A DNA stretch of 64,000 nucleotides from Planctomycetaceae bacterium (GTDB lineage: Bacteria > Planctomycetota > Planctomycetia > Planctomycetales > Planctomycetaceae). Of this stretch, positions 19,501-27,110 are shown in pieces. A model generated the notes under the pieces. That model was not told the DNA's origin, did no database searches, and worked only from the letters and a program-made list of their open reading frames with translations. The position numbers and the translations under genes were made by a program. The DNA is taken from contig JACKHO010000001.1 of the NCBI GenBank assembly GCA_020638955.1, positions 1 through 64,000 of the forward strand. Reading direction: 5' to 3'. Numbering within the stretch: position 1 is the stretch's first letter; the number at the start of each line of letters is the position of its first letter.

Positions 19501-19557
19501 TTGATCACCGGAAACTGGAGGGCCAGCGTCAACCGGCGAGGAAGAATCGTCGCTCAT
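16501..19557 (-). CDS. RND/MMPL-superfamily transporter (HpnN-like)
   Basis: 1018 residues from the ATG at 19557; the in-frame upstream part is not conserved-looking. Two MMPL halves are clear: a first membrane helix at about 45-65, a long periplasmic loop to about 330, five spans containing LGVGLITLIGFRGL and ILIGLGIDFSIHYLAKYLEL, then a second loop and a second set with LPLILGIGVDDGVHVIHDF. The two Gly-Asp motifs of the fourth helices (GLGIDFSIHY and GIGVDDGVHV) carry the proton-relay acids of this superfamily. HpnN-type members move hopanoids or lipids to the outer membrane; others export lipids or drugs. The substrate is not set by sequence. It is transcribed alone, divergent from aroB with about 350 bp between. 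Confidence 0.87.
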   Translation of the reverse strand: MSDDSSSPVDAGPPVSGDQQHNTPQHTGLSGPLYRFISQSTEWIYANPGTTLLIVVLLTAVSAGISARFLTFKTDRADLIRAEAEFHARWLHYVEQFGSQSEILVVVEGERTADIKATIDNIGQSLEAQPELFEKVMYRFDPSGLKPKSLQYLSPAELTAIARQLEQHRDILDGKWDRAGIEAHAQQLTLGLRQLNQLSAAVQLPSTTTNADEAQQLMGGTIKFCRSLNQFDPATKRLLSPWPEFLSGRSPQDASQFEPRYQLNDAGTMGFLLVSPTNTQQSFGGANRSLEVLRGIIARERENHPEITLGLTGIPILESDEMQRSQEDMTWASIISFLGVGLITLIGFRGLRHPFLSLLTLLIGIVWCLGYTTIVVGHLNILSVSFAAILIGLGIDFSIHYLAKYLELRHHGETLRSGLRNTSTSVGTGIITAAVTTALAFFCASFTSFLGVAELGIIAGGGVLICAAATFFVLPALITFADRRVEPKKLPTPFEGRLLTRAIQNYPGTVCFVTLAAIIFIGCQGFQFTQGRVQSRVAYDSNLLHLQAEGLESVELQEHVFRESEGSLLFAVSLASSPADVKDLKTKFSELPSVARVEELASLMPPYPPAETQLLVQGIHAHLDRLSDLPGQFPQLDPGAIGKALEELYLELQTSPHPDAAIAKNELDAFLDRLSSQELTDQITLLGAYQQAMLTSLHRQFEALESVSNPEPVAPSDFPREFRTRFLSAEGEWLIRVYPKVQVWDEEPLEQFVHDVRSVDPNVTGTPLQNYEAARQIKQSYKNASIYALGVIILTLLIDSLSGTALFFSLTSPLAVIAFALFSLEGATDLGNLWLAVIYVAVSVVVAAVFDFKSTRNTFLALGPPVLGLFMTFGLLGLFHVDLNPANLIVLPLILGIGVDDGVHVIHDFRCQSGTYRTSPSTINAITLTSLTSMIGFGSMMVAAHQGLVSLGIVLVVGVGSCLFVSLVTLPAILTLIGTDPSDSVASTAAEETTDQDTDAHVLPFSSSGDVQKRDAAS

Positions 19558-19906
19558 GCAGCCTGCCGGTGTTGGTGAACATTGGGGAATCCTGTAAGCC
19601 AGCCTCGGCGATTGTTGCGGAAAAGCAGGGACATAACGTCCCCGTTGACGCCGAGTGGCATTGGTAACAGCGTATCGCGCTCCGAATTGAGGCTCAATAG
19701 GTCGGAATTCCGCGGGTTCATGGGGGCATTGGGAATCGGCATTAATTGCTGGCGGGAGCGTCTCAGCAGGCAGAGATGCGGTTTTGACGTCCGACTTGCT
19801 GCCGGAATGCCGGTACTTGTTTCCAAAATCGCAGAAGGCTACCGTGTGCGGTGACACCGATTTTGAAATTTGAACGCCCTTGTTGCTGATTAGAAAAGCT
19901 GGACTG

Positions 19907-21031
19907 ATGTCTGAAATACGCGTGCATGTGAGTTTGTCTGAGCGGAGTTACGACATTCTGGTCGGACCGGAATTGGTGGCCTCAGCAGGTGAACGCGTGG
20001 CCGAATGGCTGGCAGGTCGGTTCGGCAAGTCGGCCACTCCTGCGGCGGTGGTCGTCACCGATGGCAACGTGGCACAACATGCCCAGGCGGTGCAGGAGAG
20101 TCTCGAACAGGCTGGTTGGCGGGTGGGACGCATCAACATGCAACCCGGAGAGCAATCGAAACGGCTGGAAGTCATTTCTTCCGCGTATGATGAATTGGTT
20201 CAGTTCCGTACCGACCGGCAAACGGTCATTGTCGCTGTCGGTGGTGGCGTGGTGGGTGACGCTGCAGGATTCATTGCGGCAACGTTTAATCGCGGCCTGC
20301 CATTTGTTCAGGTGCCAACCACATTACTGGCCGACGTCGACAGTTCCGTCGGCGGAAAAGTGGGTGTGAACCATCCTCAGGCAAAAAACCTGATTGGTGC
20401 GTTTCATCAACCGCTCGGTGTGATTATCGACACGCACGCGCTACGAACGCTGCCGGAGCGGGAATTTCGGTCCGGGCTGGCGGAGGTGGCGAAGTATGGC
20501 GTCATTCTGGACGCCGAATTCTTCACGTTTCTGGAGCAGAATGTGGACGCCATCAACGCTCGCGAAGATGGCGTATTGGCGGAAATCATTGCACGGTGTT
20601 GCCAGCTCAAGGCCGATGTCGTCGAGCATGACGAATACGAACGGACTGGACTGCGGGCGGTGCTGAACTACGGTCACACGTTTGCCCATGCGTTTGAAGC
20701 CTTGGCGGGCTATGGCGAACTGCTGCACGGCGAAGCAGTTTCGATTGGCATGGAGTATGCCGCGCTGCTGTCACTCCGCCTCGGCAGGATTGATGCTGAG
20801 TTCTGTGCCCGTCAGACCAACCTGCTCAAGGCACTTGGTCTACCCGTCGCGTTGAATCTCGCCAATCCGATTTCCGGTGACGAGGTTATTGAACGGATGC
20901 TGCTCGACAAGAAAAGCGTAGGCGGCACTTTACGGTTCATTTTGCCAACGCGAATGGGACACGTGGAATTGGTTTCTGATATCCCTGTCGATGAAGTTCG
21001 TAAGGTGATGCAGGAATTGGGCATTTCGTAG
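19907..21031 (+). CDS. aroB: 3-dehydroquinate synthase
   Basis: 374 residues from the ATG at 19907. It converts DAHP to 3-dehydroquinate, the second step of the shikimate pathway, using NAD and a divalent metal. Signature elements in order: PGEQSK, the NAD-binding VAVGGGVVGDAAGF, VPTTLLADVDSSVGGKVGVN, EVAKYG with a metal-ligand Glu, LNYGHTFAHA and LHGEAVSIGM with the metal-ligand His residues, then KKSVGGTLRF near the end. Length is normal. It is convergent with the ApbE-NqrM gene with only 8 bp between the stops. Chorismate from this pathway also feeds MqnA. Confidence 0.96.
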   Translation: MSEIRVHVSLSERSYDILVGPELVASAGERVAEWLAGRFGKSATPAAVVVTDGNVAQHAQAVQESLEQAGWRVGRINMQPGEQSKRLEVISSAYDELVQFRTDRQTVIVAVGGGVVGDAAGFIAATFNRGLPFVQVPTTLLADVDSSVGGKVGVNHPQAKNLIGAFHQPLGVIIDTHALRTLPEREFRSGLAEVAKYGVILDAEFFTFLEQNVDAINAREDGVLAEIIARCCQLKADVVEHDEYERTGLRAVLNYGHTFAHAFEALAGYGELLHGEAVSIGMEYAALLSLRLGRIDAEFCARQTNLLKALGLPVALNLANPISGDEVIERMLLDKKSVGGTLRFILPTRMGHVELVSDIPVDEVRKVMQELGIS

Positions 21032-21039
21032 ACCAAAAC

Positions 21040-22374
21040 CTAAGCGGCAGGCTCGTCTGGCTGCTCCGGTTCGGAATTGTCTTCCGATTCAGCTGCCATT
21101 TGGGCGAGACGGTCGCGGAACTCCTGGCACTCCTCACGAGGCTTGGCGCACAGATCGCAGGCAGTTTTTCCGTCTTGCCCGTGAAAGTTTTGAAGTCCGC
21201 CGCACGTTCCCTTCAGTAGCCGATTCTTGATGAGGTAGCCAATGGCCAAGCCGAGCATGGCCAGAGCGAATGCGGCAATTGTCACCAATACGGTGAACAA
21301 TGGCGACGCCGCAGTCTCTTCCGGCGCCGCGGGCTTCTCTGAAAGGTTCGTGATGCGTCCCTGTGCCGTCGTTGACGCGAATTCCTGATACGTGTCGTCA
21401 TTGCGGACAACGAAAAAGGCGGCAATGTGATTGTCCTCGGCAAACTGCAACCCCAACTCGGGCCCAAGGACATTGAGCGTGGTGGCCAGCGCGTCGGCGG
21501 TCATGCAGTCTTCGGCAAGTACGGAAACTGAACCAAGCGTGTGCTCTACCGGTCGACCGGTTTGAGGATTAATGGTATGCGAGAAGAACTGGCCGTTGAT
21601 TTCCACAAAGTTGCGGTAGTCGCCCGAGGTCGCCAGTGATTCATTGTTCAGGTCGACGACGTATCCTCCCTCACGCGAGTCGCGGTCCGGAACTTCGATG
21701 GCGAGTCGCCAGAGGCTGCCATCGGGTTTGGTGCTCCGCGTGCGAACTTCGCCACCAATTTCCACGAGGTGCCCCGTCAGTTGCGGCTGTTCGATCAACC
21801 AGTTGTGGACAACATCAACAGCGTAACCTTTGGCGATCGAAGAGAGGTCGAGTTCGACATCGACACGAGATTTCTTGAGAGTTGGGGGACTTCGGCTGAC
21901 TTCAATGTATTTCCAACTGACACGTTGTCGGGTTGATTCAATCTGGTCGTCACTGGGAATGGTCGAGAGTGGATTTGCGCCGCCGAATCCCCAGAGTCGC
22001 ACGAGCGGTCCTACCGTGGGATCGTAAACGCCATTGGATTGTTCTGCGATTTGCAGGGAACGCTCAACGACCAATGCTGTCTCTGGTGAGACATCAAACG
22101 CTTGATTCGCGGGGGAAGTGTTGAATCGCGAGAGTTCGGAGTCGGGAATGTACGTAGACATTTGCCCGTTGATTTCTCCAAGTAGAGCATCAATGCCATC
22201 CTGAAGCTGAGCCGCCTCGGGCTGTTCGCCTTCGAACACCACCGTAATGTGGTATGTGGTGCCCATGGTTCGTCCCTCAAGGGTGAGGGTGTCGCTGGCG
22301 CCACAGGTTCCCGCAAACGCTGCGAGCAGGCAGAAAGAAAGGAATGACCGAAAGCGTCCCATTGAACCGTGCAT
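21040..22374 (-). CDS. apbE: ApbE FAD:protein FMN transferase fused to an NqrM-like tail
   Basis: 444 residues with an N-terminal signal peptide (LSFCLLAAFAGTCGA). Residues 30-340 are ApbE: LEGRTMGTTYHITV, the DPTVGPLVRLWGFGG motif, LDLSSIAKGYAVD, GGEVRTRS and MTADALATTLNVLGPE. ApbE attaches FMN to Thr in exported or membrane proteins such as NqrB, NqrC and RnfG. After a linker, a membrane helix (about 357-382) leads to GTCGGLQNF and CDLCAKPREEC, with Cys391, 406, 409 and 416. This single helix plus Cys-rich tail is the layout of NqrM, the protein needed to mature the Na-translocating NADH:quinone reductase and usually encoded beside apbE. No nqr genes are nearby. Confidence 0.9.
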   Translation of the reverse strand: MHGSMGRFRSFLSFCLLAAFAGTCGASDTLTLEGRTMGTTYHITVVFEGEQPEAAQLQDGIDALLGEINGQMSTYIPDSELSRFNTSPANQAFDVSPETALVVERSLQIAEQSNGVYDPTVGPLVRLWGFGGANPLSTIPSDDQIESTRQRVSWKYIEVSRSPPTLKKSRVDVELDLSSIAKGYAVDVVHNWLIEQPQLTGHLVEIGGEVRTRSTKPDGSLWRLAIEVPDRDSREGGYVVDLNNESLATSGDYRNFVEINGQFFSHTINPQTGRPVEHTLGSVSVLAEDCMTADALATTLNVLGPELGLQFAEDNHIAAFFVVRNDDTYQEFASTTAQGRITNLSEKPAAPEETAASPLFTVLVTIAAFALAMLGLAIGYLIKNRLLKGTCGGLQNFHGQDGKTACDLCAKPREECQEFRDRLAQMAAESEDNSEPEQPDEPAA

Positions 22375-22438
22375 GACTCAATTGAGTGAAGTGAACCAAA
22401 CGGTGGGTACGGTACCTTCCAGCGCGGCGCAAGAAAAT

Positions 22439-22471
22439 AGCCGAGACGAGGGAAAACCCAACATCTCGGCT
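22439..22471 (-). terminator. Hairpin terminator of the histone-like gene
   Basis: AGCCGAGA and TCTCGGCT form an 8-bp stem around a 17-nt loop, 28 nt after the stop, followed on the minus strand by ATTTTCTT. Loop length and short T tract make it moderate evidence. Confidence 0.5.
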
Positions 22472-22499
22472 CGATGTGACAATCCAAGAAGAGAAATTA

Positions 22500-22721
22500 C
22501 TACTTCTTGGTAGCTTTTTTCTTGGTAGCCTTCTTAGCGGCGGCCTTCTTTGGAGCAGCTTTCTTAGCGGCGGCTTTCTTGGGAGCAGCTTTCTTAGCAG
22601 CGGCTTTCTTTGGAGCAGCCTTCTTAGCAGCGGCTTTCTTTGGAGCAGCCTTCTTAGCAGCGGCTTTCTTTGGTGCGGCCTTCTTTGCAGTGGCCTTCTT
22701 CGCGGTGGCTTTCTTTGCCAT
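22500..22721 (-). CDS. Histone H1-like Lys/Ala/Pro-rich DNA-binding protein
   Basis: 73 residues from the ATG at 22721, which has a strong GGAGGAG ribosome binding site 6 nt upstream. The protein is almost only Lys, Ala, Pro and Thr, built from repeats of the type AAPKKAAAKK, and ends KKATKKKATKK. Such tails resemble the C-terminal domain of histone H1 and the HctB/HU-extension type of bacterial nucleoid protein; they bind DNA by charge and may be acetylated or methylated. There is no folded domain. The DNA is a tandem array of near-identical units, so repeat number may vary between strains. Its own terminator and strong ribosome site suggest high expression. Confidence 0.85.
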   Translation of the reverse strand: MAKKATAKKATAKKAAPKKAAAKKAAPKKAAAKKAAPKKAAAKKAAPKKAAAKKAAPKKAAAKKATKKKATKK

Positions 22722-23037
22722 GGAAACTCCTCCTTCTACAGAGTCCCTTGAGTGGATGACCAACTGTTGCTACCGGGCAAATGTTGTTGAGCAATCCACA
22801 AAAACTGAATCCATTCCGACTCACCAACCTTGGCAAGTCGTGCAATCCGTTTTGTGTTGTTTGTCGAGATGACGTTAAACGACACTCAACGGAATTGCTT
22901 TGATGGGCAAATGGTACGAAAAGCAAGAACTGTTGCAACCCTGATTTTCGGTGTTCCGGTCTGTTCTCAAAGGAAAGATTGTTTTCGCCACCTTCGTCGA
23001 TGTCATTTGCATTCAAAACATCGCGCTCAAATTGGAG
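22722..23037. other. Intergenic region, nothing recognised
   Basis: 316 bp upstream of the histone-like gene and downstream of the FHA gene. It must hold the histone-like gene's promoter; no other motif is recognised. Confidence 0.4.
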
Positions 23038-26000
23038 TTATTCGGTGACAGATTCTTTGCCTGACAATTCCACTTCATCGAATGTTGATGGCGTGTCGAC
23101 CTGATGTTTTTTGATTTCCAACCAGAGCATGAATGCACGAAAACTCAGACCAAGTGAAGCTGCCAATGCAACGAGTGCTGTTGTGAGTTGTGTGCTTCCC
23201 ATCCACAGTTTTGAAGTGGCCAGCATTCCCGTTGCAATCCACGAAGCGGCGACAATGTACGACGTGGATTTCAGCGACGTCCGCAGGCGCGCTGTCTGAG
23301 ATTTCGCAACGGCGGAACGTGCCGAATAGTTTGCTAATTCGCGAAATGAATGGAGATTTGCACGGATTGCGTCGCGTTCTTCCTCTGTTGTTGCCCGACG
23401 CGCTGACAAGTTTTCTTCGTTGCCATCGAGGTCGTCCTCAGTGTTGTCGGAGTCGGCGAGAGTCCGGTTGTTCCCTCCGAATTCGCTCGAAGGTTCGATG
23501 TTGATTTCATTGAGCGGCGTCAAAGGTTCATCAACTGACGACGCAGAGTCCGACTCTAATTCGGCCTCACCGGACGTGGTCTCTTCGTCCAATTCATGTT
23601 CGTCAACTTCAGTCGCACGGGACCGGGCTAACAGGCGTTCCATATACGCGGCAACTGAGTCCGGTTCTTCGAACGAACTAAGCCCACCGCTCTCGTCGTT
23701 TTTTGCCGAAGAATTTCTTTGTTTTCCATTCGCCGCACCGATTTCGTCCGTTTCCGTGTCGGATTCATCAGGCGCGCTGAGCGATTCGGACGCATCACTT
23801 TCGTTCGTTAGTGTCTCGTCGTCAGGATCGACTGTTGGCTCATGGAGTGCTTCCTTCGACATGCCGAACAGTTCCGCCAACTGCGAACGGAGGCCAGCAA
23901 GACCATCCTGTTTTGACGATGCTTGTTTCGCGGAGTTGTTGCTCTGGATTTCGGGAGTAGATTGCTCTTCTTCAACCGACAGTCGTTGTTCCGTATGCAG
24001 GTCTTCGACCGCGGTTACCGGTTCGGTATCAACTGGTTCGCTTTCTACGTCCTGTTCGTCGAGTCGAAAGGCCTGAACCGAAGAGAAATTCGATTCGCCG
24101 ATTGTTGTATCTTGCCCATCTTCTAATAGGTTGGCGTCGTCATCCAGCACTTCCTCTGGGAGGTCGGCGTGCAAATCTGGAAAGTCAAGATGCAGGTCGT
24201 CTTCGTCGGGGGGGACTGTGAGAGAAACGGCGTCGTCAAAGGTTTCGTCTGTTTCGAATCCTAAGATTTGTTCCAGTTGTGCGTCGACTGATGCGTTCAG
24301 GTCATCTTCTTCAGTGGGAACATCACGCGAGGCAGCGAAGCGGTCGTCGATGGCCTCTACGGTCGGTTCGTCGGACTGCTCCTCTGGCGGTGTCGTGACT
24401 GATGCGTGTAGCTCAAATTCGTCAGCGGAAAGGAGTTCACTCAATTCATCGCTCAGGTCGTCCTCAGTCGTCAACGATTCGGGAACCTGCTGGAACAGTT
24501 CCGCAAATTCTTCACGATCGCGCTCCAGTTCAGCCCGTTCTGCTGCAAGCTGATCTTGAGAGTTCATCAACCAGCGTTGCGTTTCGGCCAGCTCGGAAGC
24601 CTGTCGGTCCACACTGATGCGTGTCTTCTCCAATTCCTGGCGTTCAATTTGCAGGTCTTGGCGTTCTGCGGCGCACTTTTGTTGTTCCCTTTCCAGCTCT
24701 TCCCACTCCTGTTGGAGTTTGAACGACACTTCTTCGTCGACGACGCTCGAATTGGACGCTGTCTCGGAACTGCTTTCAGGGGTCAGATTCTCGTCGGTAA
24801 CCGCATGCTCAACCTGCCATTCCAGTTCGACAATCCGTTCTTCGCGACGGTTTAACTCGTCCTTCTGAAGGGCGAGCTCGTCTTCCAGTTGGCCACGCAG
24901 GTCTTCCTTCATTTCGAGTTTCAACGACAGGTCCTCAACCTGCAGTTGCAAGTCGGCATTTTGGTCTGAAATCGTGCCCAGGACGTATTGCAGTTCGGCA
25001 GTTTCATTGGCAGCCAATTGCTCGGCACTAGATTCTTCTTCACGAATTCGGTCCAGTTCAGCTCGTTCGGCGGCGAGCGTTTCGCGTTCGTGCTCCAGTG
25101 ACAGCCGCATACTTTCAATGCCGTCCTGTTCCGAGAGGAGTTCCGCTCGCAGCGACTCGACGGCTGCTCGTTCATCTGCCAGTTGTTGTTCGAGTACAGC
25201 GAGATCTTCGGCTTTCGTAGAATCCTGTTTCGCAGTCTCGGCGCTGACTTTGAGCTGCTGTTCGCGTTCGCCCAATTCACGTTGCGCCGAATTGAGTTCC
25301 GTTTCACGCTCCTCGACCGCACGTTCGCGCGATTCCAAGACCTGCTCTCGCCCGGAAATGACTTCTTCGCGATGTGCCAGTTCGGCTAGCTTGCTGTCGC
25401 TATCCTCATTCGCCTGTGTCCGCTGTGCATCAATTGCGGAGGTTTCGGCCTGCAGTTGCTCTCTTTCCGCTCGGACAGTGGCTTCCCGGGTTTCAAGGTC
25501 GAGGAGTTGATGACGCAGTGCTTCCTCGCGCACGTTAATTTCGGACAACTGCGCTGACAGTTCGTCACGTCGGGCGGCGTCCTGGGCTTTGGCTTGCTCG
25601 AATTCTTCCAATTGTCTCTGGAGTTCGCTTTCGCGAACGGAGAGGGCCTGCTCTCTTTCGTTGAGGCTTTGCAGATTCTGTTCAGCCTCCCGTCGTGCTG
25701 CCTCGATTTCCCCTCGCAGTTGTTCGAGGCGTTGTGAGGCATCGTCGAATTCATGCTGCTTCGTATTGAATTCCTGGAGACGACCATTGAGAGACTTGGC
25801 ATCTGCTTCGACCTGACGTTGCAGTTCCGCAACGGCCTGTTCCCGGTCGATCAGTTCTTCGCTACGTGAATCCACTTCACGTTCGCGCTGACGCAGGCCA
25901 GATTCCATCTGCCGGAGCTTCTCCCGAGTGCTCTGGCTCGCTTGTCGCTCCTCGCGCAGTCGCTCAAATTCGGCTGCGAGCTCAGTAGAACGCCCATCGA

Positions 26001-26571
26001 TTTCGACTTGGCGGAGTTCAAGAATCGACTCCTTGTGCGACAGGCCGTCTTGGAGTTGTTTGAGTTTCTGCTTCTGAAGTCGGATTTCGTCTTGGAGGGA
26101 ATTGGTATCGTTGGAATTGTCGTGTGAGTTTTCGGCAATCGAAGGCTGAATTTGTTTGGCTTGCGGACGCAATGACGCAATGGCTTCATCGATACCTGTT
26201 GGTGCTCTGAGCGATTCCGAATGAACGGGGACGAATTGAGCTGCTTCTTCCAGGAAATACTCGACGGGACCAACAATCAGCCGATCACCAACGCCGAAGT
26301 TGCATTCACGGACGGCGCCGTCGTTGATCCAGGTGAGTGGCGAGAGTGCTTTCACGACAATCCGCCGTGGTCCCACCATGAGCAGGCAGTGCTGTTCGGC
26401 AACACCAGGCAGGTCCACAACGATATCGCATTCCGGTCCACTGCCCAGGCAATAGTGTCCCAGTCCCAAATTGATACCGGGGACGTCGGCCGATCGCGGC
26501 GTCAGGGTGTAGGCAGCCAGTGAGCGCGGGGACGCTGTCCTGGTTTCTGGAAGTGTCGAGGTGATGTCCAT
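23038..26571 (-). CDS. Large FHA-like / coiled-coil protein with C-terminal membrane anchor
   Basis: 1177 residues from the ATG at 26571 (MDITSTLPETR). Residues 30-120 resemble a degenerate FHA domain, the phosphothreonine-binding fold: YCLGSGPECDIVV, VAEQHCLLMVG, LTWINDGA. From about 150 to 680 the chain is an almost unbroken coiled coil rich in Glu, Gln, Arg and Leu (REQALSVRESELQRQLEE type). Then comes an acidic, Ser-rich disordered part, and two hydrophobic helices at about 1105-1122 and 1128-1150 with a short tail. This predicts a long rod anchored in a membrane, with the FHA end free in the cytoplasm. Function is unknown; a structural or scaffold role in envelope or division is an inference. 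Divergent from the gene at 27111. Confidence 0.85.
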   Translation of the reverse strand: MDITSTLPETRTASPRSLAAYTLTPRSADVPGINLGLGHYCLGSGPECDIVVDLPGVAEQHCLLMVGPRRIVVKALSPLTWINDGAVRECNFGVGDRLIVGPVEYFLEEAAQFVPVHSESLRAPTGIDEAIASLRPQAKQIQPSIAENSHDNSNDTNSLQDEIRLQKQKLKQLQDGLSHKESILELRQVEIDGRSTELAAEFERLREERQASQSTREKLRQMESGLRQREREVDSRSEELIDREQAVAELQRQVEADAKSLNGRLQEFNTKQHEFDDASQRLEQLRGEIEAARREAEQNLQSLNEREQALSVRESELQRQLEEFEQAKAQDAARRDELSAQLSEINVREEALRHQLLDLETREATVRAEREQLQAETSAIDAQRTQANEDSDSKLAELAHREEVISGREQVLESRERAVEERETELNSAQRELGEREQQLKVSAETAKQDSTKAEDLAVLEQQLADERAAVESLRAELLSEQDGIESMRLSLEHERETLAAERAELDRIREEESSAEQLAANETAELQYVLGTISDQNADLQLQVEDLSLKLEMKEDLRGQLEDELALQKDELNRREERIVELEWQVEHAVTDENLTPESSSETASNSSVVDEEVSFKLQQEWEELEREQQKCAAERQDLQIERQELEKTRISVDRQASELAETQRWLMNSQDQLAAERAELERDREEFAELFQQVPESLTTEDDLSDELSELLSADEFELHASVTTPPEEQSDEPTVEAIDDRFAASRDVPTEEDDLNASVDAQLEQILGFETDETFDDAVSLTVPPDEDDLHLDFPDLHADLPEEVLDDDANLLEDGQDTTIGESNFSSVQAFRLDEQDVESEPVDTEPVTAVEDLHTEQRLSVEEEQSTPEIQSNNSAKQASSKQDGLAGLRSQLAELFGMSKEALHEPTVDPDDETLTNESDASESLSAPDESDTETDEIGAANGKQRNSSAKNDESGGLSSFEEPDSVAAYMERLLARSRATEVDEHELDEETTSGEAELESDSASSVDEPLTPLNEINIEPSSEFGGNNRTLADSDNTEDDLDGNEENLSARRATTEEERDAIRANLHSFRELANYSARSAVAKSQTARLRTSLKSTSYIVAASWIATGMLATSKLWMGSTQLTTALVALAASLGLSFRAFMLWLEIKKHQVDTPSTFDEVELSGKESVTE

Positions 26572-27110
26572 AAGTTCGCCTTTTTCGGCGCAGGTTTCAG
26601 TAAACAGGCCCAATCCGCGTCCGACATCTTTCACGACAGTTCGATGACAGCGCACGGCTACATATGATCCCTAGCTCACAGAAAATCCGGGTCAAAGGGC
26701 AATGACTCATGGTTGTTGCAATACCGCAACATCGAGGCGGTTCAGTTTGCTTGGAACGTACAAATCGAAGAATCGACACGTCCGATTTAATCGTGACGAC
26801 CAGCCTGCCAACAGCCATGTGCGTCTTGCCATGAGGTATTGCGTGCTGCGTTGTGAGGCGGTGCTTGACGCAGGACAGATCGATGGAGTGGTGCAAACCA
26901 CGACGTGATGTTTCAGGATTGCACTGCGACGTGTCGTCTTTGCACCATGCAATTTACGTCGCAACTGGAGTTCATCGAATTGTCGGAAACTGCAAGTGAA
27001 AATGATTGACCGCGGTCCGTGTGGCGCGTCAAATGAGCGGCGACGGACCACTTCTCGCCCACTCGCGGCGTCACATTTTTTGCGATATCAATTCGGTGGA
27101 GACCACTCGC
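26572..27110. other. Divergent intergenic region
   Basis: 539 bp between the divergent FHA/coiled-coil gene and the gene at 27111. It should contain both promoters. Short open frames are present without any recognisable feature, and I see no repeat. Confidence 0.4.

Noticed and set aside
22507..22872. Repetitive Ala/Phe-rich frame on the plus strand
   Set aside because: It is the mirror of the Lys/Ala histone-like gene repeats.
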